Shown one piece after another: positions 61,705-64,000 of a stretch of DNA of 64,000 bases (positions are counted from its first letter, which is position 1; each line of letters begins with the position of its first letter). A program made the translations under genes and the position numbers. The notes below the pieces were generated by a model. That model saw only the letters and a list, made by a program, of their open reading frames with translations. It had not been told where the DNA came from and ran no database searches. This DNA comes from ZC4RG29 sp964521255. GTDB taxonomy: Bacteria; Bacteroidota; Bacteroidia; Cytophagales; Cyclobacteriaceae. The stretch is from contig CAZFRM010000002.1 of NCBI GenBank assembly GCA_964521255.1, positions 124,001 to 188,000 on the forward strand. The letters are read 5' to 3'.

Positions 61705-62775
61705 ATGGCAAAGATCAACTTTGGCGGTGTAATAGAAGAAGTCGTAACACGGGAAGAATTCCCAATGGAAAAGGCATTGGACGTAATGAAGAATGAAACC
61801 ATTGCAATTATCGGATATGGAGTGCAAGGACCAGCACAGGCATTGAACCTCCGTGATAACGGGTTCAACGTAATCGTTGGTCAGCGCAAAGGTTCTAAAA
61901 CTTGGGATAAAGCTGTACAACATGGCTGGGTTCCCGGTAAAACTTTATTCGAAATTGAAGAAGCTGCACAAAAAGGAACCGTTATTCAGTTCCTTCTCTC
62001 CGATGCAGGACAGATTGCACTTTGGCCAACGATCAAACAATATATCACGAAAGGAAAGACCTTATATTTCTCTCACGGATTTGGCATCACATTCAAAGAT
62101 CAAACGAATATTGTTCCTTCACCAGATGTGGATGTAATTCTTGCAGCGCCAAAAGGTTCTGGCACATCTGTTCGCAGATTGTTTTTGCAAGGTAAAGGTA
62201 TCAATGCAAGCTACGCTGTGTTTCAAGATGCAACCGGCAATGCAAAAACTAAAGCCATCGCACTAGGTATTGGCGTGGGAGCTGGTTATTTATTTGAAAC
62301 AGATTTCAAAAAAGAAGTATACTCAGATCTTACCGGAGAGCGCGGTACACTAATGGGTGCTATCGCTGGAATTTTCGAAGCGCAATATGAAGTACTTCGT
62401 GCTAATGGTCACACACCTTCTGAGGCTTTCAACGAAACTGTTGAAGAACTTACGCAAAGTCTTATGCCGCTCGTTGCTGAGAACGGAATGGACTGGATGT
62501 ATGCTAACTGTTCCACTACTGCACAACGGGGCGCTTTAGACTGGAAGAAAAAATTCAAAGCAGCGACACTTCCTGTGTTCCAGGAGTTGTATAACAGTGT
62601 AGCTACAGGTGCCGAAGCAAAACGCACTATCGACACTTGCAGCAAACCTGACTACCGTGAAAAACTTGCCGAAGAACTGAAAGAACTTCGCGAAAGCGAA
62701 CTCTGGCAGGCCGGCGCCGCTGTTCGTCAACTAAGACCTGAGAAGGCTACGGTTGAAGCGAGTATGATTAATTAA
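61705..62775 (+). CDS. ilvC: Ketol-acid reductoisomerase
   Basis: The 356-residue enzyme converts acetolactate to dihydroxy-isovalerate with NADPH. The Rossmann motif is IAIIGYGVQGPAQALNLRDN (about 31-50), followed by VGQRKGSKTWDKA. Metal-binding acids lie in SDLTGERGTLMGAIAGIFEA and in NETVEELTQ. The C-terminal domain ends KATVEASMIN. It is the last gene of the attenuated ilv operon, followed by a terminator at 62800. Confidence 0.96.
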   Translation: MAKINFGGVIEEVVTREEFPMEKALDVMKNETIAIIGYGVQGPAQALNLRDNGFNVIVGQRKGSKTWDKAVQHGWVPGKTLFEIEEAAQKGTVIQFLLSDAGQIALWPTIKQYITKGKTLYFSHGFGITFKDQTNIVPSPDVDVILAAPKGSGTSVRRLFLQGKGINASYAVFQDATGNAKTKAIALGIGVGAGYLFETDFKKEVYSDLTGERGTLMGAIAGIFEAQYEVLRANGHTPSEAFNETVEELTQSLMPLVAENGMDWMYANCSTTAQRGALDWKKKFKAATLPVFQELYNSVATGAEAKRTIDTCSKPDYREKLAEELKELRESELWQAGAAVRQLRPEKATVEASMIN

Positions 62776-62799
62776 TTTGGCGATTAGCAAATTAGCCGA

Positions 62800-62838
62800 T
62801 GTGCAGATGTGTCTAGTGATTGCGTCTGCACATTTTTT
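62800..62838 (+). terminator. Terminator of the ilv operon
   Basis: TGTGCAGATG and the inverse complement in TGCGTCTGCACA form a stem of ten pairs with one G-U, followed by TTTTTT. It lies 25 nt after the ilvC stop codon. Nothing else is seen in 62839-63004. Confidence 0.75.
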
Positions 62839-63004
62839 ATTTAAAGCAATGAATCTTATCGATACGCTAGAGAAGCGTGAAGACTTATCCGTTACAAAAC
62901 AAGTCTGGGCAACGGGAATCATGATTGCTGTTAAAAAATGATTTGAAACTTAAAGGTGACTGGCAAATTGTGTCCAGGGTAATCCTGAATCGCAGGTGTT
63001 GATT

Positions 63005-63880
63005 TTATATAGATGGAGTTCGACGTATATATTTTAAATCCTGCTTCTTCACGACCAATGCACCCGTCAATACAATCAGCCACACAATGAATACGTAATG
63101 TTGATACATGGACAATTTCTGATCAGCATCCAGATCTGGAAACAACATCCCGGAAATGGTTCCGCTGGAATTCATACTTAGATGAAGCATGATGGCGAGG
63201 AACAAGCTTTCTCCTGTACGGTTGAACAACCATGTGTAAATAAAACTTGAACCAATAACGGCAAGGAAAAATATGCAAACGAGCGAGATGCCGACCGGGA
63301 AACCACTGATAGCCGTTCCGGTCTTCGCCCAGAACAGAGGAGTATGCCAGAGCGCCCATACGAACCCGATGATGATACTGCTCTGCACCGGTTTATCTCT
63401 GTGATCAAGTTGAGGAAGAGCAAACCCCCGCCAGCCGATTTCTTCCGCAAGCGGCCCGAAAATAACGGGAACAATAAATACGACAGGAATCCAGGGTAGC
63501 AATCCGTAGTTAACATTTCCCACCTGCCCACCGAATGTTGCATATACTATCACTGCCAGTCCCCACAAGACCGGCCCTGTGAGAAGACTCATCAGCAGCC
63601 AGCGAAATCCAACGCGAATGCTTACAATGCGCTTCAGCAACGTTCTGATTCCTTCACGGCCGTCATACCAGAACGTGAGAACCAGCCCTGTGATGGTTGG
63701 TGCATAAGCACCAAGAAAGAAGATCAGTAAAACACTCAACGGTGATTCAAATGGACTTGCTTCTAATGCTCCGATGATAGGCAACCAGCATGTCCAGGAA
63801 AAGATGCAGGTGATGATGCTAAAGATGAAAAATTTTCGATTCATAGTCTGAGTTGATTTATCCCTTAGACTAGAATTCAT
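63005..63880 (-). CDS. CPBP-family intramembrane glutamic protease
   Basis: The 291-residue polytopic membrane protein has about eight hydrophobic segments. The CPBP (Abi) motifs are EEIGWRGFALPQL (motif 1, double Glu and Arg), WALWHTPLFW (motif 2, catalytic His) and IMLHLSMNSSG (motif 3, His and Asn). Eukaryotic relatives process CAAX proteins; bacterial ones are linked to bacteriocin immunity or protein cleavage in the membrane, with substrates mostly unknown. The ATG at 63880 is used; an ATG 12 codons later is also possible. The 120 nt to the right edge hold a 7-bp GGGGCTA/TAGCCCC hairpin (63925-63940) and no gene I can support. Confidence 0.88.
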   Translation of the reverse strand: MNSSLRDKSTQTMNRKFFIFSIITCIFSWTCWLPIIGALEASPFESPLSVLLIFFLGAYAPTITGLVLTFWYDGREGIRTLLKRIVSIRVGFRWLLMSLLTGPVLWGLAVIVYATFGGQVGNVNYGLLPWIPVVFIVPVIFGPLAEEIGWRGFALPQLDHRDKPVQSSIIIGFVWALWHTPLFWAKTGTAISGFPVGISLVCIFFLAVIGSSFIYTWLFNRTGESLFLAIMLHLSMNSSGTISGMLFPDLDADQKLSMYQHYVFIVWLIVLTGALVVKKQDLKYIRRTPSI

Positions 63881-64000
63881 GAAGATGGGTTACACACGTT
63901 TGAGCATTATGCCCGGACCAGATTGGGGCTAGATAGCCCCTCCGCCTTAGTTGGTGTTCTTCACTAACGGGTACTTACAACTTCGCCTGAGCTTTGTGGC

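Noticed and set aside
63881..64000. Possible gene end or mobile-element end at the right edge
   Set aside because: Contains a short hairpin (63925-63940) but only short reading frames without family likeness; too little sequence to call.
1..64000. tRNA and rRNA genes
   Set aside because: No cloverleaf with a TTCGA-type T-loop or rRNA-like sequence was recognised by eye; a tRNA or Infernal scan would be decisive.

Overview
The window is chromosomal DNA of a Bacteroidota bacterium, most likely of the Cytophagales. The signs are moderate GC, Bacteroidota-typical families (a one-ACT-domain IlvN, an LptD beside an AmiC-type amidase, the DUF5908 and DUF4255 families, a LysS of 577 residues with a C-terminal extension), an almost complete lack of Shine-Dalgarno sequences, and many dispersed palindromic repeats. 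All family names come from reading motifs; no search was run.

Layout. Positions 1-900 hold the start of a prephenate dehydratase gene (minus strand) behind an unannotated Phe/Tyr leader-peptide attenuator, then a small lipoprotein. Positions 1-12 kb carry an aminotransferase, a DUF4239 membrane protein, a GNAT acetyltransferase, a REP-associated tyrosine transposase (RAYT) interrupted by an assembly gap and partly duplicated, an MscS channel and a very large alpha-2-macroglobulin.

Positions 12.4-36.9 kb hold the most notable system: an apparently complete one-direction contractile injection locus of the eCIS (Afp/PVC/MAC-like) class, possibly related to the T6SSiv systems of Bacteroidota. 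In order it encodes a DUF4255 terminator/cap protein, an unknown protein with a carbohydrate-binding-like insert, one sheath, two tubes, DUF5908, a LysM hub protein, a VgrG-like spike, PAAR tip, gp25 wedge, baseplate J, an Afp12-like protein, a 1229-residue PKD protein where a fibre gene would be expected, a tape-measure protein, two DUF4157 cargo candidates that each carry a further zinc-protease-like motif, and the AAA+ ATPase. The second cargo candidate ends in a possible beta-barrel domain.

Positions 37-54 kb are mainly housekeeping: lysS, lptD, amidase, MlaD-type transporter subunit, acyl-CoA carboxylase beta, a four-helix-bundle gene bracketed by inverted repeats, SirB1-like protein, a phosphopantetheinyl transferase, WD40/DivIVA/folB, a reduced HesB protein, dtd, macro domain and a VanX-like dipeptidase. 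Positions 54.7-56.5 kb hold two toxin-antitoxin remnants, both with an apparently intact antitoxin and a broken toxin, a nested inverted-repeat element and a MazG-like hydrolase.

Positions 56.7-62.8 kb hold the branched-chain amino acid operon ilvE-D-B-N-C behind a second leader-peptide attenuator rich in Val/Leu/Ile, closed by a terminator hairpin. A CPBP protease follows. The two attenuators share one design: a leader peptide rich in end-product codons, a segment late in the leader that can pair with the 5' arm of a terminator, and the terminator just before the first structural gene.
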